Positions 45,430-54,611 of a stretch of 64,000 bases of DNA are shown here, piece after piece. Below the pieces are notes generated by a model. That model did no database searches. It had not been told where the DNA came from and saw only the letters and a program-made list of their open reading frames with translations. The position numbers were made by a program, and so were the translations under genes. The stretch's first letter is position 1. Every line of letters starts with the position of its first letter. Location of the stretch: NCBI GenBank assembly GCA_041394405.1, contig JAWKIF010000010.1, positions 62,001-126,000 on the forward strand, in the 5' to 3' direction. Source of the stretch: Microthrix sp041394405 (GTDB lineage Bacteria; Actinomycetota; Acidimicrobiia; Acidimicrobiales; Microtrichaceae).

Positions 45430-47529
45430 CTACGAGGCCGGTGCGTCGAGTGCGTCGTCCAGCGCTTGGTCGAGCGCCGGGCCGACACGCAGGCTGCCGT
45501 CCACCGTCAGGTCGTAGCCCGACGCGTAGAGCCACGTGGCGTCCTGCTTGGTGGGGCACACGTCGTCGCAGAGGGCGTCGACCGGGTCGACGTAGGCGGC
45601 GGAAGCATGCGCGTCCACCGCACGACGTTCGGCTGCGTTCACCGGTGCGTGGCTGCGGCGCACCTCGCCGGTCGGCCGCGTGGGAGCGTCCAACGAGGGC
45701 CGCAGCACCGACAACCGTTCGCGCGGGAAGACGTTGGGAAAGCTTGGTGCCGGGCCCACCACCACGACGGGAATTCGGCGTTCGTCCAGTTCGTCGATCG
45801 TGGTCGACAGCGCCGCCTTCCAGGCATTCAGCGCATCGGCGCTGTTCGAGGTGCGGCGCCCGTCGGGTGTGCGGATGCGGTTGGCACCCCACGAGCGTGG
45901 AAGCACCTCGTCGGTGGAGTAGGCCGTGGAGCGGTTGGCGATCACCACGGCGGCGGGGTCCAGCTGGTCGATCAGCCGCCAGGCGACGCGCTGGAACTCC
46001 TCGCAGCGCGGGTAGTGGCGGGGCGAGGCGGCAAGGAACGGGCACCCGGCTCGCGACCAGGAGGCCACCGCCAGGCCGCGGGGGTGGGCGGCGTGTTGCA
46101 CGGCGGGCCCCATGGCGAGCGCGGCGAGGTCGCCAAGCACCAGCACCGTGCCCCCAGCCGACCCGCCGGGGGGTCTGGAGAAGCACGCTTCGCCGGGCCA
46201 GTCGTTGGGTGCGTCGCGGTTGATGATGGCGCAGCCCTCGTCCTTGCCCTCGGGCACCGAGTACCAGCCGTCGGGTTCGGCGACACCCCAGCCCTGCCTC
46301 GATCCGGCAAGGGCGACACCCGCAACCATCATCGGGACGAGGACACAGGCAGCGGCCAGTCGCAGGGCCCTGGCACCCACGATGGTTCGGTCCCGGCGCA
46401 CGGGGTGCTCGAGATACCGATAGACCGCGGCGGCCACGCCGAGGCTGGCGACGGCGGCGGCCACCGGAGCCAGGCGGGAGGTCGGCCAGAGCACTGCGGC
46501 GAACACAATGGCCGGCCAGTGCCAGAGGTACCAGGTGTAGCTGCGGTCGCCCACCCAGCGCAGCGTCGGCCGGGACAGGGCGCCGGCCACGTGACGGCTG
46601 GCGCCCGCCCCAACCAGCAAGGCGGCCGTGCCCAGCACCGGCGGAACGGCGCGCAGCCCGGGAAATGGGGCGAGCGGGTCCAGCAGCACGGCCGTGCCCA
46701 CCACCAGGCCGGCACCCAGCACGCCGAGCGCAGCGCCCACTCGCGGGTCGCGAGGGGCCAGCCGGGCGCCGCCAAGTGCCAGCAGCACGCCCACGCCGAA
46801 CTCCCACAGTCGCGTGGGTGCGCTGAAGAAGGCCATGCGAACGGGTGCCTCAAGGGGGATGGGGCTGTGACCGCTGGTGAGCGCCCAGCTCAACGCCAGG
46901 GAGACGGCGCTGAGCGCCAGCATCGTCGCGGCGACGGTGGCGTTGCGCCGACGCGGCCACCAGCGGCGGCCCAGCCGCCACGCCAGCAACATGGTGACCG
47001 GAAGGAAGAGGTAGAACTGCTCCTCCACCGACAGCGACCACAGATGCAGGAACGGGTTGACCCCGTCGGCGGCGGAATCGAAGTAGCCCAGGTGGCGGTA
47101 CAGGTAGGCATTGGCCACGAAGCCCGAGGCGGCGCCGGCGGTCGTGATCGTGCGTTCCTGGGTGAGGTACGGGTTGAGCAGCAGCACGCTGGCCAGGAGG
47201 GTCACCAGGGTGACCAACGCCAGCGAGGGCAGCAGCCGTCGGGCCCGTCGGGCGTAGAAGTCGCCAAACGAGATGCGGTTGGTCGATGCCAATTCGCCGG
47301 CGAGCGACCGGGCAATCACGAAGCCGGAGACCACGAAGAACACGTCCACGCCGACGAACCCGCCCGGCAGCGCCAGCCCGGAATGGGCGACGACCACCAG
47401 GAGGATCGCGATGCCGCGCAGCCCCTGGACGTCGGGCCGGTGGGACGGGTTCAGTTGGTCTGGGCCCTCGTCCACGAACCAGCGACTGTACCGCTGCGCT
47501 TGCCCGCCGGGGCCGCCCCAGGAGCTCAC
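45430..47529 (-). CDS. Membrane acyltransferase 3 with degenerate SGNH domain
   Basis: This is a 699-residue OafA/YrhL-type protein. The N-terminal acyltransferase-3 domain has RPDVQGLRGIAILLVVVAHSG with the catalytic-type His, FFVVSGFVI and WSLSVEEQFYLFLP, and about ten helices up to residue 390. The C-terminal extracytoplasmic part has the SGNH fold, but block I reads LVLGDLAALAMG where GDSH is expected and block V reads TVDGSLRVG where DxxHL is expected. So both the Ser and His of the usual triad are absent. The membrane part may still O-acetylate a wall glycan or lipid. The gene is divergent from the ATP-grasp gene. Confidence 0.82.
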   Translation of the reverse strand: MSSWGGPGGQAQRYSRWFVDEGPDQLNPSHRPDVQGLRGIAILLVVVAHSGLALPGGFVGVDVFFVVSGFVIARSLAGELASTNRISFGDFYARRARRLLPSLALVTLVTLLASVLLLNPYLTQERTITTAGAASGFVANAYLYRHLGYFDSAADGVNPFLHLWSLSVEEQFYLFLPVTMLLAWRLGRRWWPRRRNATVAATMLALSAVSLALSWALTSGHSPIPLEAPVRMAFFSAPTRLWEFGVGVLLALGGARLAPRDPRVGAALGVLGAGLVVGTAVLLDPLAPFPGLRAVPPVLGTAALLVGAGASRHVAGALSRPTLRWVGDRSYTWYLWHWPAIVFAAVLWPTSRLAPVAAAVASLGVAAAVYRYLEHPVRRDRTIVGARALRLAAACVLVPMMVAGVALAGSRQGWGVAEPDGWYSVPEGKDEGCAIINRDAPNDWPGEACFSRPPGGSAGGTVLVLGDLAALAMGPAVQHAAHPRGLAVASWSRAGCPFLAASPRHYPRCEEFQRVAWRLIDQLDPAAVVIANRSTAYSTDEVLPRSWGANRIRTPDGRRTSNSADALNAWKAALSTTIDELDERRIPVVVVGPAPSFPNVFPRERLSVLRPSLDAPTRPTGEVRRSHAPVNAAERRAVDAHASAAYVDPVDALCDDVCPTKQDATWLYASGYDLTVDGSLRVGPALDQALDDALDAPAS

Positions 47530-47554
47530 GGGCGCCCGGCCCTACGCTGCTCCC

Positions 47555-48499
47555 GTGCGAATCGCGTGCGTGACCACCGACGATCTGGCAGCCCTGGGCA
47601 CCGACGAGGTCGATCGTCCGTTCAACGAGGCGGCCTTCGCCGCAGCCGGCATCCAGCTGGACTACCTGCCCTGGACCCAGCCCGCCGACTGGGAGCGCTT
47701 CGACCTGGTGGTCATTCGCTCGCCGTGGGACTACCCGGAGCGCACCGCCGAGTTCCTTGCCTGGCTCGGCACGGTGGAGCACCTGCCGACCCTGATGAAT
47801 CCGGCGCCGATCATCCGCTGGAACCTGGACAAGCAGTACCTGGCCGAACTGGGCGCGGCCGGAGTGCCCGTCGTCGCCACCGGCTACGCCACCTCGATCG
47901 ACGCCGTCGACTCGCTGCTGGCGGCCGCAGTCGACAGGGCGGAGGCCGGTGAGGGCCCCGCCGAGGTGGTCGTGAAGCCGACGATCTCGGCGGGCAGCCG
48001 CAACACCGGGCGCTTCTCAGCCGACGACCCGGCGGCCCGATCGCTGGCCGAGACCATCCTGTCGATCGGCGGCACCGTGATGGTGCAGCCGGCGATCACC
48101 TCGGTGGCCGAGCGCGGCGAGGTCGGAGTCGTGGTTTTCGACGGCGCCATCTCCCATGGGCTCACCAAGGCGCCCATCCTGGACCTCGGCGGTGGGCTCC
48201 TGGGCGGCGACTACCGAGAGACCGTCAGCCCGGCGGTGCCGACACCCGCCCAGCGCGACGTGGTGCTGCGCGCCGTCAGGGCGGTGCAGAACGACGGCGA
48301 ACGTCGGGGCTGGCTGAAGGCCGGCGAGCCGCTGCTCTACGGCCGCTACGACGTGGTGAGGATGGACGACGGCACCGAGGCACTGTTGGAGGCCGAACTC
48401 TTCGAGCCGTCCTTCTTCCTGCAGGTCGACCCAGGCTCGCCCGACCGCTTCGTGGAAGCGGTCCGTCGCCGGGCCGAAGCCGTCGCCCGCACGCCCTGA
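47555..48499 (+). CDS. ATP-grasp domain protein
   Basis: This is a 314-residue protein starting at a GTG (VRIACVTTDDL). The N-terminal preATP-grasp part has FDLVVIRSPWDYPERTAEF. The ATP-grasp core has AEVVVKPTISAGSRNTGRF and ends with ALLEAELFEPSFFLQV (metal-binding Glu). The family includes RimK/glutathione-synthase-like and cycloserine-synthetase-like ligases, which join a carboxylate to an amine via acyl phosphate. The substrate is unknown. A perfect 14-bp hairpin follows the gene. Confidence 0.78.
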   Translation: MRIACVTTDDLAALGTDEVDRPFNEAAFAAAGIQLDYLPWTQPADWERFDLVVIRSPWDYPERTAEFLAWLGTVEHLPTLMNPAPIIRWNLDKQYLAELGAAGVPVVATGYATSIDAVDSLLAAAVDRAEAGEGPAEVVVKPTISAGSRNTGRFSADDPAARSLAETILSIGGTVMVQPAITSVAERGEVGVVVFDGAISHGLTKAPILDLGGGLLGGDYRETVSPAVPTPAQRDVVLRAVRAVQNDGERRGWLKAGEPLLYGRYDVVRMDDGTEALLEAELFEPSFFLQVDPGSPDRFVEAVRRRAEAVARTP

Positions 48500-48513
48500 G
48501 CGGTGCCGCAGAT

Positions 48514-48565
48514 CCGTTCTCTGCACCCTCGGCATCGCAGAGCCGCCCCAAGGTGCAGAGAACGG
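48514..48565. terminator. Perfect 14-bp inverted repeat between converging units
   Basis: CCGTTCTCTGCACC (48514-48527) pairs exactly with GGTGCAGAGAACGG (48552-48565) around a 24-base loop. It lies 15 bases after the ATP-grasp stop and about 55 bases from the 3' end of the opposing tRNA-Gly, so it can serve both as a terminator. Confidence 0.65.
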
Positions 48566-48621
48566 GTGTGGCTTCCGTCGATGCTGCACGGCCCCCCGCT
48601 GGGGCAGCGACCTTGCTGGAG

Positions 48622-48692
48622 AGCGGGTGACGAGAATCGAACTCGCATTCTCAGCTTGGGAAGCTGATGTTCTACCATTGAACTACACCCGC
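48622..48692 (-). tRNA. tRNA-Gly(CCC)
   Basis: The minus strand folds with acceptor GCGGGTG/CACCCGC, discriminator T, anticodon stem TCAGC/GCTGA around loop TTCCCAA (anticodon CCC), a short variable loop and T arm GAGTTCGATTCTC. CCA is not encoded directly at the discriminator. It reads GGG. Confidence 0.93.
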
Positions 48693-48754
48693 GAAGCGCC
48701 CGATCATAGCGGAGGCGCCCAGGCGGCGACGAAGCCCTCCCGGCCCGCGGTCGC

Positions 48755-49822
48755 TCAGCGTCTGACGTCGCGGAGCGCGGCCCGGAGGGTCTCCAAGGCG
48801 GTGTGCTGCGGCCGCCAACCGAGCACTTCGGTGGCCTTGCGGGTGTCCACGATGGACGGGTGGCTGAACGCCTCGACCCAGTCGGTCGCCGGCGGCAACA
48901 GGCTCGCTCCGGGGAGGGCGGTCAGCCCGCGGGCGACCAGGTGGGTCAGCCCGCCAGGGACCGGCACCGGCGTCACGCCGAGCTCCCGGGCGATGTCGGC
49001 GCCGGTGACCACCCCGTCTGCCGCGATGTTGTAGGTGCCGGGCGGTCCGGCAGCGGTGATGCACAGCCGAAAGGCCTCGGCGACGTCGTCGGAGTGGATG
49101 AGCTGCAGGGGGATGTTCGGCGCGGGGACGGGCAGCGCCACGGGAAGATGATGGAGCACCGAACCCGCAGCCCGCCCGAGCGCAGCCACCAGCCCGGGCA
49201 GCTCCTTGGCGCCCAAGGCGTTCGGGCCCAGCACCACCGGCGGCCGAAGCAGGTACAGGCCGAGCGACGGGTGGTCGGCGGCCGCAGCGCCGATGAGCTG
49301 CTCCAGCTCCGCCTTCTCCTGGGCATAAAACAGGCGGGACGCGGGACGAGTCGGCCACTCCTCGGTCATGCCCACGGGGTTGTCCTGGTGGAACCCGTAG
49401 GCCGCCACCGAGGAGGCGTAGACGAAGCGGTCGGCGCCGGCCTGCGCCGCAGCGCGAAATGCGTGGAGGGTGCCATCGACGTTGATCTCCCGAATCGCCC
49501 GGCGGGAGGCGGAGCCGGTGATCATGAAGGCCAGGTGCACCACCACGTCGGCGCCGGCAAACGCCTCGGCGAGCACCTGCGGATCGCGAACGTCACCCCG
49601 GCGGTAGATCATCTTCGACCAGCCGTGGGCGCTGGGCTCGAAGGGTCGTCGGGCCACACCGACCACTCGGGCGATGCGGTCGTCAGCCTCCAGCAGCGGC
49701 ATCAGCGCCAGGCCGAACGTGCCGGTGGGCCCGGTGATGGCCACGGTGAGCCCCTGGTCGCTGCCCGATGCCGGTGTCGCCGAGCGGATTGGGTTGCCGG
49801 GAGGCTCCGAGCCGGTGACCAT
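48755..49822 (-). CDS. NAD-dependent epimerase/dehydratase (extended SDR)
   Basis: This is a 355-residue extended SDR. The cofactor loop reads VAITGPTGTFGLALMPLLE (GxxGxxG), VVHLAFMI follows, then the catalytic SSVAAYG (Ser) and, instead of YxxxK, FYAQEKAELE (Tyr-Ala-Gln-Glu-Lys). The substrate-binding C-terminus has IPLQLIHSDDVAEAF. Likely a nucleotide-sugar or steroid/hydroxy-compound dehydrogenase; the substrate is not known. The N-terminal 24 residues precede the fold. Confidence 0.85.
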   Translation of the reverse strand: MVTGSEPPGNPIRSATPASGSDQGLTVAITGPTGTFGLALMPLLEADDRIARVVGVARRPFEPSAHGWSKMIYRRGDVRDPQVLAEAFAGADVVVHLAFMITGSASRRAIREINVDGTLHAFRAAAQAGADRFVYASSVAAYGFHQDNPVGMTEEWPTRPASRLFYAQEKAELEQLIGAAAADHPSLGLYLLRPPVVLGPNALGAKELPGLVAALGRAAGSVLHHLPVALPVPAPNIPLQLIHSDDVAEAFRLCITAAGPPGTYNIAADGVVTGADIARELGVTPVPVPGGLTHLVARGLTALPGASLLPPATDWVEAFSHPSIVDTRKATEVLGWRPQHTALETLRAALRDVRR

Positions 49823-49874
49823 GCCCGCAACCTACCGTTGGCCGCCGCGACGCCGGGGGCGAGGTGGCCGGTTC

Positions 49875-50591
49875 CTAACCCTCCTGGATCCAGCCGGTGA
49901 TGGTGGACGGCGCCGTGGAGGTGCCGCCGAAGTAGAAGCCCGAGGCCCACTTCGTGGCGGTGGTGGAGGTGGAGGGGCACTGCCGCGGCAACTCTGCGCT
50001 GACGTCCACGGTGCGACCGGGAAGCGTGCCGCTCACCCGGAAGAGGTACTTCGAGTTGTTCGCACCGCCGATGCGCACCGAATAGCTCAGCGGGTGCTCG
50101 CCGTCGACCTCCGCTTGGCTCAGGCTGAGCAGCGGAGTCGACGGGTACAGGTGGGTGCCGTTGTTGTTGGCGTACTGCACGATCTCCAGGCGTTTCGGGC
50201 TGGTGTCGAGCCGCCAGCGCCACCCGAACATCGCTCCGTTCTGCGAGAGGTCGACCGTGCCGCAATCCGAGAACCCCGGCAGCTTGTTGTAGTCGAACTG
50301 GTCGTTCGGCTGCGTCGGGTTGGTGATGACGTACTTGGCCGACGAGTCGAAGAAGAACCGGAAGTCCCGTCCGGCGACCGACGTGAACCCGGCGATCGGG
50401 GACGCGGCTGCGCCGTTGGTGTCGACGCTCGCCGAATGGCTTCCGGGCGCGATGGTGTACTTCGCCCAGCCTTGGTGGGGGCCGGGCGTCGCAACGCAGG
50501 ACGCGCCGAGCAGGGCCAGGACTGCGATGGTGGCCAACAGGCCGGGAGACCTGGTCGGCTGCGGGCGGGCGGTGGTTGGACGTGGCCTCAT
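49875..50591 (-). CDS. Secreted or lipid-anchored protein of unknown function
   Basis: This is a 238-residue protein with a signal sequence (basic start, LLATIAVLALLGASC). The Cys after LLGAS could be lipidated, though the lipobox is weak. The mature part is beta-rich, with many Tyr, Asn and Ser residues and two further Cys (FSDCGTVDLS, PRQCPSTS) likely forming a disulfide. GGGGGAG precedes the ATG at 50591. No domain is recognised. Confidence 0.65.
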   Translation of the reverse strand: MRPRPTTARPQPTRSPGLLATIAVLALLGASCVATPGPHQGWAKYTIAPGSHSASVDTNGAAASPIAGFTSVAGRDFRFFFDSSAKYVITNPTQPNDQFDYNKLPGFSDCGTVDLSQNGAMFGWRWRLDTSPKRLEIVQYANNNGTHLYPSTPLLSLSQAEVDGEHPLSYSVRIGGANNSKYLFRVSGTLPGRTVDVSAELPRQCPSTSTTATKWASGFYFGGTSTAPSTITGWIQEG

Positions 50592-50679
50592 GTCGTCTCC
50601 CCCTGGGAGTGTTGGGAACCTCACGCTGGGTCAACCATACCCACCCATCGTCCGCGAGTCTCCCGGCGATGCCGGGGGC

Positions 50680-51153
50680 TCAGCCGGACGGGGTGGAACC
50701 CTCCGCTGCTGCTGCCAGCCGATCGAGCGTGAGCTCCATGCCGGCCCGATTGTGGGTTGCCCGGTCGGACACGCCGCTCACCACGCGCGAGAGCGGCTTG
50801 AGGAACTTCGGCATCAGGCCCGTCCACGACTCGGTAACCCGGCAACCGGTGGCTGTCGGCTCAATCGAATAGGCCCAGTCAGCGATTCGCAGGCCGAACG
50901 ACGTGACACGGAACGAGAACCGGCGCGGCGGGTCGACCTCGCGCAGGGTGGCCACCGTGGCCCAGGTCTTGGCGCCGTGGCGGTTGGAGCCCCGAAACTT
51001 CACGCCCACGGCGGGGCCGGTGGCCCCGCTCAGCCAGGTGCCCCCCTGGTTCTCCGGGGACCACTCGCCCATGCGGGTGAGGTCGGTGATCAGCGCCCAG
51101 ACCCGATCCGCCGGGGCCCCGATCTCGCGGCTGACGTCAACCTGTTCGGGCAT
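50680..51153 (-). CDS. SRPBCC/polyketide cyclase-like lipid-binding protein
   Basis: This is a 157-residue START/Bet v1-like protein: VDVSREIGAPADRVWALITDLTRMGEWSPE is the typical first strand and helix, followed by GVKFRGSNRHG, RRFSFRVTSFGLRIADWAYSIEP and a C-terminal helix. These proteins bind hydrophobic ligands or act as cyclases and transport factors. No specific ligand can be assigned. Confidence 0.8.
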   Translation of the reverse strand: MPEQVDVSREIGAPADRVWALITDLTRMGEWSPENQGGTWLSGATGPAVGVKFRGSNRHGAKTWATVATLREVDPPRRFSFRVTSFGLRIADWAYSIEPTATGCRVTESWTGLMPKFLKPLSRVVSGVSDRATHNRAGMELTLDRLAAAAEGSTPSG

Positions 51154-51200
51154 CTTCGAGACGGTAGCCCCGCTCCGGTCCGGCGCCTAGCTTCGGGCGC

Positions 51201-51950
51201 ATGGACGAGCCCCGTGGAACCCTCGCCGGACGGCGCCTGATCGTCACCGGAGCGTCCTCGGGCATCGGCGAGGCGATCGCTCGGGCGGCGACCGCCGAGG
51301 GCGCCATCGTGGGGCTCATGGCCCGCCGGGTCGATCCCTTGGCTGCGCTGGCCGAGCAGTTGGGCGGGCCGTTCCGCAGCGCGGACGTGGCCGACCTGGG
51401 GGCCGCCGGAGCGGCGATCGACGAGCTGGCCGCCGAGCTGGGCGGGCTCGACGCGCTGGTCAACAATGCCGGGCGCATGGACCTTGGGTCGCCCTCCAGC
51501 ACCGACCCCGAGACGTGGCGCAGCGCCTACGAGGTGAACGTGTTGGGCCTCCTGGCCACCACCCACGCCGCCGTGACCCATCTGCTCACCAGCGAGCACC
51601 CCAACATCGTCAACGTCTCGTCCATGTCGGGGCGCCGCGTGGCCAGCGCGGCGGGCGGCGTGTACGCGTCCACCAAGTTCGCCGTCCACGCGCTGGGCGA
51701 GGCCCTGCGTATGGAGCTGCAACCCCAGGGCATCGCGGTCACCACGGTGTCCCCGGGGTTCGTGCGCACCAACCTGGCCGACCACCTCGACGACGCCCAT
51801 CGAACCTCCTGGCAGCGCAGCGTGGCTGAGCGCGGCCTCGACCCGGCAACGGTCGCCGAGGCCGTCATCCACGTGCTGGGGCTCCCCGCCGGCGTGACGG
51901 TGGTGGAGTACGCCGTCACGGCAACGGCCCAGGTTCCGGGGCCGAAGTAA
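51201..51950 (+). CDS. Short-chain dehydrogenase/reductase
   Basis: This is a 249-residue classical SDR: cofactor motif VTGASSGIGEAIARAA, NNAG at DALVNNAGRM, catalytic Ser in VNVSSMSGRR, YxxxK as YASTKFAVHAL, and PG after the active site (VSPGFVRTNLAD). NADP-dependent oxidoreduction of an alcohol or ketone; substrate unknown. Confidence 0.88.
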   Translation: MDEPRGTLAGRRLIVTGASSGIGEAIARAATAEGAIVGLMARRVDPLAALAEQLGGPFRSADVADLGAAGAAIDELAAELGGLDALVNNAGRMDLGSPSSTDPETWRSAYEVNVLGLLATTHAAVTHLLTSEHPNIVNVSSMSGRRVASAAGGVYASTKFAVHALGEALRMELQPQGIAVTTVSPGFVRTNLADHLDDAHRTSWQRSVAERGLDPATVAEAVIHVLGLPAGVTVVEYAVTATAQVPGPK

Positions 51951-52009
51951 CGCGGCCGTTACTTGGCGGCGTGGCAAGGACCGTCAAGCCCTGATCGCCT
52001 AACTCAGCG

Positions 52010-52683
52010 TCGTTGTTGGAAGGTGTGCAGTGGACCCTGAGAGCCGGTCAGGCGGCCGATGAGGAGGCTCGCGTCGATGCGGAGGAGGTGCGCAACGACG
52101 TCGATGCCATTGAGCATGGTCGGCGGCGGCTCGGCGAAGACTTCCCGCTCTCGATTCGACTCTTTCGAGAGATGCACGAGGTGTTGCTTCGTGGCGTCCG
52201 TGTGCGGTTCCGGAGGCCGGGCGAGCTGAGAACGAGACCGGTGCGGGTCGGAGGGGCCAGCGCCATCGCAGCGACTACGACGACCTGGTGTTGCGCACCA
52301 GCCAGAAGGGTGACGTGGTTCCGTGGTTGGCGTTCTTCCTCCGCGGGGTGTTGGCCCAGGCCCAAGACGCCGAGGAGCGAACGGTGCGCCTGGTGGAGCT
52401 TCAGGCGGGATTGCGATCGGAGCTGCTCGACGAACGCCAGCCTGGCTCGGTGGTCCGCTTGGCGGATCTCCTGTTCTCGTCGCCGATCCTGAACTCCGCC
52501 CTGGTGGCGCAGCGGCTCGACGTTGCCGCGCCCACAGCGCATCGAGCCATCGCCACGCTGGTCGAACGCGGCGACCTGGTCGAGATCACCGGCGGGCGCC
52601 GCCATCGCGTCTACCGGGCGGGGCAGATCTTCGATGCCGTGTATGGCGATATTTCACCGCCAAGCGGTTCGGCCGACGCCTGA
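52010..52683 (+). pseudogene. Fic/DOC-family protein, internally deleted
   Basis: The first frame has a Fic N-terminal region (LEGVQWTLRAG, EEVRNDVDAIEHGRRRL, PLSIRLFREMHEVLLRGVR, RPGELR). After about 52260 the matching Fic C-terminal sequence QRHRSDYDDLVLRTSQKGDV and WLAFFLRGVLAQA appears in a different frame and continues through a winged-helix-like end (VAAPTAHRAIATLVERGDLVEITG). The catalytic HPFxDGNGR loop and about 100 residues around it are missing, as is the usual N-terminus. AMPylation activity is therefore lost. It is a decayed gene rather than a sequencing slip. Confidence 0.75.
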
Positions 52684-52696
52684 TCGGCCGACGCGA

Positions 52697-53101
52697 TCAG
52701 CGTGGGCGGTGTTCGGTCCCGGTGCCTGCCGTGATGAACAGCGCGGTCGCCGAGCCCTCGACGTCGGCGGTGTGCCAGGTGCCGGGTGGGTTGATGGCGT
52801 ACTCCCCGGCTCCGAGGGTGACCGTCGCCGTGGCACCGTCGGCGTGCTCCTGATGCAGCGTGATCTGCCCCGCAGTGCACAGCACCACCTCGCTGCCCAA
52901 CGGATGCATCTCCCACACATCCCACGAGTTGTCGAAGGAGTGCATGGTGACCAGGCGCCCCTCGATGCCGTCGCCGCGGTGACGCTCCGAGTAGCCGTCG
53001 TACCAGCTCATGTCGCCGGTGAACAGCGGCTCGATCTCGGCGGTCGCCCCCAGGCCAAGGTGGATCGGATGGGCGCTGATATCGGTCGGTTGGTGGCTCA
53101 T
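52697..53101 (-). CDS. Cupin-domain protein
   Basis: This is a 134-residue single cupin. The two motifs are WEMHPLGSEVVLCTAGQITLH and YAINPPGTWHTADVEG; the first lacks one of the usual His ligands (HPLGSE in place of HxHxxxxE). It probably binds a small ligand or metal. No partner is evident; it is divergent from the helicase gene. Confidence 0.72.
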   Translation of the reverse strand: MSHQPTDISAHPIHLGLGATAEIEPLFTGDMSWYDGYSERHRGDGIEGRLVTMHSFDNSWDVWEMHPLGSEVVLCTAGQITLHQEHADGATATVTLGAGEYAINPPGTWHTADVEGSATALFITAGTGTEHRPR

Positions 53102-53190
53102 GGCACCGATTGTTGCCGACGCCGAGGGGTGCCATCCGGCTCACCGAGGGAGCGCCGAACCGGAGACGCGTTAGGTTGGCCGCTTCGCTC

Positions 53191-53214
53191 GTGCCCATCC
53201 CGGGGTTTGGGCAC
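53191..53214 (+). promoter_or_regulatory. Hairpin in the DEAD-box helicase leader
   Basis: GTGCCCA (53191-53197) pairs with TGGGCAC (53208-53214) around a 10-base loop, a few bases before the AGGAAG ribosome site of the helicase. A stem here could modulate initiation, for example with temperature. Confidence 0.35.
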
Positions 53215-53232
53215 AACAGGAAGTCCCCCGCA

Positions 53233-54555
53233 ATGACCACCCCCGTTTCTTCGTTCCGCGCGCTTGGCGTGCCCGACGAGCTGTGTGCCGTGCTGGAACG
53301 CGCCGGCATCGACGCTCCCTTCGACATCCAGGCTGCGACCATCCCCGGCGCCCTGGACGGCCGCGACATCGCCGCTCGCGCCCCGACCGGCTCGGGCAAG
53401 ACCCTGGCCTTCGGCATCCCCTTGGCGGCCAACGTCGGGCGGGCCGACTCCCGTCGCCCCCGTGCCCTGGTGTTGTCGCCCACCCGTGAGCTCGCCGAGC
53501 AGATCCGACGCGAGCTGGAGCCGCTGGCCGCCGCCCGCGGCCTCAGCGTGCTGGCCGTCTACGGCGGCGTCGGCATGAACCCGCAGCGCTCGGCACTGCG
53601 GCGAGGCGTCGACATTCTGGTGGCCTGCCCCGGCCGGCTCACCGACCTGATCGAGCAGGGCTGCGTGAGCCTCGGCGACGTCGACCAGGTGGTGATCGAC
53701 GAGGCCGACCGCATGGCCGACATGGGCTTCCTGCCCACGGTTCGCAAGCTGCTGGACATGACGGCGAAGCGTCGTCAGACCCAGCTGTTCTCGGCCACAC
53801 TCGACAAGGACGTCAAGGTGCTGATGGACCGCTACCAGCACAACCCGGCGCGTCACGAGGTGGGTGAGGCCGAGCCCGACCTGTCGACCGTGAGCCACCG
53901 GTTCATCGGGGCCGAGCGTCCCGAGAAGCTGGCCCTGTCCGCCGACCTCATCGACGAGGCCGGACCGACCGTGGTGTTCTGTCGAACTCGCCACGGGGCC
54001 GACAGGGTGGCCAAGCAGCTCAAGCGCGTCGGTATCAAGGCCGCACCCATCCACGGCGGACGTTCGCAGGGCCAACGCACCCGGGCCCTGGAGGCCTTTG
54101 CCGACGGCAAGGTGGCGGCGCTGGTGGCCACCGACGTGGCCGCCCGCGGCATCCACGTGGACGGCGTGGAGTGCGTGTTGCACTTCGACCTGCCGCCCGA
54201 CCCCAAGGACTACGTGCACCGTTCGGGCCGCACCGCTCGCGCCGGTGCAGGAGGCGTAGTGGTGTCGCTGGTGCAGGCCGATCAGCGCAACGACCTCCGC
54301 AAGCTGCAGCGGGACGTGGGCCTGCCCAAGACCACCGTTGAACCGGCCTTCGAACCGACGGTGCGCCAGCAGGTCCCGGTGCACGAGCCGTCCCGTTCCA
54401 AGGGCGGCGGCAAGGCCCGCAACCAGCGAGGCGGCGGCGGCGGGCGGGGCGGCCCGGGCACCGGCCGGTCCCGCGGCGTCTCCGGGCAGCGCTCCGGCGC
54501 CGGCGCCGCTGGCGGCGGTCGCCGAAGCGGATCCAACCGCTCCGGGCGTCGCTAG
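53233..54555 (+). CDS. DEAD-box RNA helicase
   Basis: This is a 440-residue helicase with Q motif FDIQAATIP, motif I ARAPTGSGKTLAF, Ia SPTRELAEQI, II VIDEADRMADMGF, III FSATL, IV TVVFCRTR, V ATDVAARGIH and VI YVHRSGRTARAG. The last 75 residues are a Gly/Arg/Ser-rich RNA-binding tail. The ATG at 53233 has AGGAAG upstream and a hairpin in the leader. It remodels RNA in ribosome assembly or cold adaptation. Confidence 0.94.
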   Translation: MTTPVSSFRALGVPDELCAVLERAGIDAPFDIQAATIPGALDGRDIAARAPTGSGKTLAFGIPLAANVGRADSRRPRALVLSPTRELAEQIRRELEPLAAARGLSVLAVYGGVGMNPQRSALRRGVDILVACPGRLTDLIEQGCVSLGDVDQVVIDEADRMADMGFLPTVRKLLDMTAKRRQTQLFSATLDKDVKVLMDRYQHNPARHEVGEAEPDLSTVSHRFIGAERPEKLALSADLIDEAGPTVVFCRTRHGADRVAKQLKRVGIKAAPIHGGRSQGQRTRALEAFADGKVAALVATDVAARGIHVDGVECVLHFDLPPDPKDYVHRSGRTARAGAGGVVVSLVQADQRNDLRKLQRDVGLPKTTVEPAFEPTVRQQVPVHEPSRSKGGGKARNQRGGGGGRGGPGTGRSRGVSGQRSGAGAAGGGRRSGSNRSGRR

Positions 54556-54611
54556 GGCCGCCGGCCGGTCTCAGCGTCTCGGCGGCCAACGACCGGTGCG
54601 GTCGGCTGCGC

